Shown here one piece after another: positions 45,932 to 48,248 of a DNA stretch of 48,248 nucleotides. The notes beneath the pieces were generated by a model that worked only from the letters and a program-made list of their open reading frames with translations, ran no database searches and was not told the origin of the DNA. The position numbers and the translations under genes were made by a program. Origin of the DNA: Brachionus koreanus (lineage: Eukaryota; Rotifera; Eurotatoria; Ploima; Brachionidae); the NCBI GenBank assembly GCA_016987375.1, contig PJRA01000030.1:523101-571348 (forward strand), read 5' to 3'. Position 1 is the stretch's first letter. Each line of letters begins with the position of its first letter.

Positions 45932-46191
45932 ATGGTTGAAATAAAAGGCTCTGGATATTCCAACAAACAAATTAACAATCTTGTCTTCATCGTTCCTGGA
46001 ATTTTTGTTTCCTCACTAATCGGTAAGACGTCTAATTATTTTTTTCAATTCAATTTTCAACTCATTTTTTAGCTCTAATAATGTACAAACTTTACAATAA
46101 ATTAGTGGAGAGACAAAAAACTCGAAAAGAGAAGTCAAAAAATGATAAAAAGTCTTCACATAATCTTTATTATGTAAAAAAAAAGCTATGA
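45932..46191 (+). CDS. Small spliced single-pass membrane protein
   Basis: Two exons, 45932-46022 and 46073-46191, joined by a 50-bp GT-AG intron (GTAAGA...TTTTTTAG), phase 1. The 69-residue product starts MVEIKGSGYSNKQ, has one membrane helix NLVFIVPGIFVSSLIALIMY at about 16-35, and a highly basic C-terminus (VERQKTRKEKSKNDKK). Size, position of the helix and the charged tail resemble SMIM-type microproteins, but I do not recognise a specific one. The clean splice and the coding sense on both sides support a real gene. Confidence 0.7.
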
Positions 46192-46632
46192 ATTTAAAAA
46201 AATATTGTAAAGAAAACTTAATTCCATTTTAAACAAATTTAAATTTTTTTTATCCAAAAATAAAATAAAATACCAAAATTTTTGCTTATTTATTAAAGTA
46301 TTTTTTTAAGTATTTGTTATTTGAAATATTTTTAAGATGCTGGCATTTAAGTAAGTTTTTTAACATTTATATAAAAAAACACAAAACAAAAAATAATGAA
46401 TCAATAAGGCTTAATTAAAAGTGTAAAACAAACAGAAATAAATTAATTCTAGAGAGAAATTTTTGCTATTGCTAAGTAACAAGATTTTTAATTTTAAAAA
46501 ATTGAATAAAATTAAGATTTTAATTTTTATCAAAGCGTAAGATCAGGCATTCAAATTTAATAAAAGCAATCAATCGCTGCATTGATACGATGGATTTTTT
46601 TACGATTCGTAACAAATTAAGCTATTTTTAAA
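46192..46632. other. Intergenic spacer
   Basis: No coding segment. AT-rich 3' flank of the small membrane-protein gene and upstream region of the next gene. Confidence 0.4.
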
Positions 46633-47082
46633 ATGCAAAGAAAAGATAAAATAGAAGCTATTCTCAAAATTGATAAACTTAACAATAAATTAACTCAAAA
46701 AAGCAATCTTAATACAAAGCAAAATTTGATTGTAAATCATAAAAAGAGCGTATTTGAAAATTTAGTCTCTGTCAAGAGTCCATCGAATGATAAGACTTCA
46801 ATTCAATCTCTAGGGTCCCTAGGAAATATACTCAATGAAAAAGATAGATATTCCAATAATCGATCCAAGTCTTCTGATCAAAACCAAAATAAAACTAAAA
46901 TTCCTGAAACTCCGGTAACTGATTTAAAAAGAATTCAGCGGAATCAAGTAAATTTTTTAAGAATTTATTTAGATAAAGTAATTTTATTTTTCAAATGATA
47001 GATTTATGCATTAAATCAACTGATGACTAAATTGGAACATGAAAATTTTTTAGAATTTTGTAGACAGAATAATTTAAATTGA
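46633..47082 (+). CDS. Small hydrophilic protein, unknown, two exons
   Basis: Exons 46633-46947 and 47002-47082 join in phase 0 across a 54-bp intron (GTAAAT...TGATAG), giving 131 residues. The first 95 residues are Lys/Asn/Ser-rich and probably disordered. The C-terminus across the junction reads LKRIQRNQIYALNQLMTKLE and HENFLEFCRQNN, an amphipathic helix that looks conserved in style. No membrane segment or signal. Without the splice the frame runs into low-complexity sequence, which favours the spliced model. Family not recognised. Confidence 0.6.
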
Positions 47083-47760
47083 ACAGTTGTCTCTTTGAAT
47101 TTTGTAAATATTTTTTCTTAGAATAAAATATCAAACTAGTGGAAAAAATTAATTTATTTTTTTTCTTCAAATTTTGTCTTTGCAAAACCTCTGCAATTTA
47201 ATATTAATTATATCCCTTAAAGCATATTTTACTTTATAGGCTTACAGGGTTTTTTCTCAGTCTGAATTTAAGTGATCAAAACTATGTATGGCACAACTAA
47301 CACACTTTGAAGAACAATTCTCAAATCTTAAGAAAAAAAAGTTATTTTAGATTATATTTTTTTTTATTGTATTTTATCCTAAAATTCACAATGTCTACTC
47401 ATATTATTATTCTTGATATGATCTTGATAAACAGGATCTTTTAAGGATTCCTCAAAAGAATCCCATAAAATCTTGACTAAAATACTAAAATCCTATTCAG
47501 TTCAAGATTATTTCTTGATAAAGTTCAGTATCGGAACTTATAGTTCTGAACAAAAAGGATTTGATAAGAAAGTTAGAATTTTTCGACAAGTTTCTCAGAG
47601 CATCATCAATGTTGTGTTAAAATCAATAAATATACACTAACTTTAAAAAGATTATGGAAGTTTTGTTTGTACTTTCAATATTTTAAATTTTATAAATTAA
47701 GAGATAAGTTGAAACTGTTTTCAAGAAGTTAATTCTTACAATATAAATATTTTACTTTCT
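47083..47760. other. Intergenic, nothing recognised
   Basis: AT-rich 3' flank with small imperfect repeats (GGAACTTATAGTTC near 47535). No coding or RNA gene seen. Confidence 0.4.
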
Positions 47761-48032
47761 TTAAATATCGAGAACGAAATCATGTAAGTTTTTATTTTTA
47801 AAGAGTGGCTCTATTGACACATTAAAATTTAAATTCTCTGGTGTTTCATGTCGAATCGAACAGTATACTACTGGCAGTCCTCTAAAGTTACTATCTTCTA
47901 CCAGTATTATATAAAGCAAATAGTTCTAACAATTTAACTTGAATGTTCCGTCAAAATGTACAATGGTTCCAAAATTTCTGAACCATTTCAAGTCAATATA
48001 TGAATAACGGGTGTAGAGTAAAAAATGGCACC
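47761..48032 (-). pseudogene. MULE-type transposase relic
   Basis: A minus-strand frame of about 90 codons with one TAG (47926-47928) reads WFRNFGTIVHFDGTFKLNC, stop, NYLLYIILVEDSNFRGLPVV, then YCSIRHETPENLNF and EPLFKNKNL. The order DGTFK, then a hydrophobic strand, then LP(V)VYC, matches the catalytic core start of MULE/SWIM-type transposases. It then ends at a TAA. Both domain ends are missing. A degraded transposase, or one exon of a domesticated gene, is likely. Confidence 0.6.
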
Positions 48033-48248
48033 AAATTTAGGTTTAATTTGCTATAAGAGTGGACAAGACCTTTCCGAATTTTTTTCAAAATTTAAAATAA
48101 GACTGATCTTAGCTTTAAAATAAAAAAAATATTTCGAAAAGTTGAATTTTCGATAATTTGCCAGTAAAAATATACGAAACCATCAAAAATGATTTGTACC
48201 ACATTTATAAAAAGTAACCATAATTAGCCAAAAGCTGAAAATGAAAGG

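Overview
This is a eukaryotic nuclear window. It is very AT-rich, has protein genes split by short GT-AG introns (mostly 45-70 bp) plus a few introns over 1 kb that are filled with transposon debris, and one assembly gap of 39 N. The gene set is animal: a kainate-type glutamate receptor, a G-alpha-s-like protein, HAX1, FKBP8, mitochondrial CLPX, APEX1 and the TFIIIC subunit GTF3C1. AT-richness, compact introns and splice acceptors lying directly upstream of start codons suggest a small AT-rich invertebrate, perhaps a rotifer. That is an inference from style, not from a marker gene.

Layout. 1-1274: two foldback/MITE elements, then GTF3C1 (+, 1275-6682, four exons). 6849-7277: coding-like segments of uncertain status. 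8487-8891 (-): small membrane protein. 8892-12324: gene-poor, with a rearranged SINE, a large hAT-type MITE and a coding relic. 12325-13674 (-): intronless G-alpha-s-like gene. 13886-17910: gene-poor with one TTAA-flanked MITE. 17911-27007 (-): one kainate receptor gene of eight exons whose introns carry a SINE, LTR pieces, MITEs, a palindrome and transposase relics. 27008-32057: gene-poor. 32058-33370 (+): APEX1, five exons. 34553-37315 (-): HAX1, four exons, with LINE and SINE relics and the gap in intron 1. 37719-40692 (+): FKBP8, four exons, head-to-head with HAX1. 41579-43570 (+): CLPX, two exons. 45932-46191 and 46633-47082 (+): two small spliced genes. 47761-48032 (-): a decayed MULE-type transposase.

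Functionally the right half holds three neighbouring genes for mitochondrial proteins (HAX1, FKBP8, CLPX), two of them divergent from a 403-bp interval. The left half mixes RNA polymerase III transcription (GTF3C1), G-protein signalling and synaptic signalling. I see no operon logic beyond the HAX1/FKBP8 pair, no rRNA, no true tRNA gene, no CRISPR and no clearly new multi-gene system. The most informative signals are gene models that run well beyond single open frames, three MITE/SINE families with visible termini, two SINE copies with an internal inversion, and acceptor-like sites abutting several start codons.
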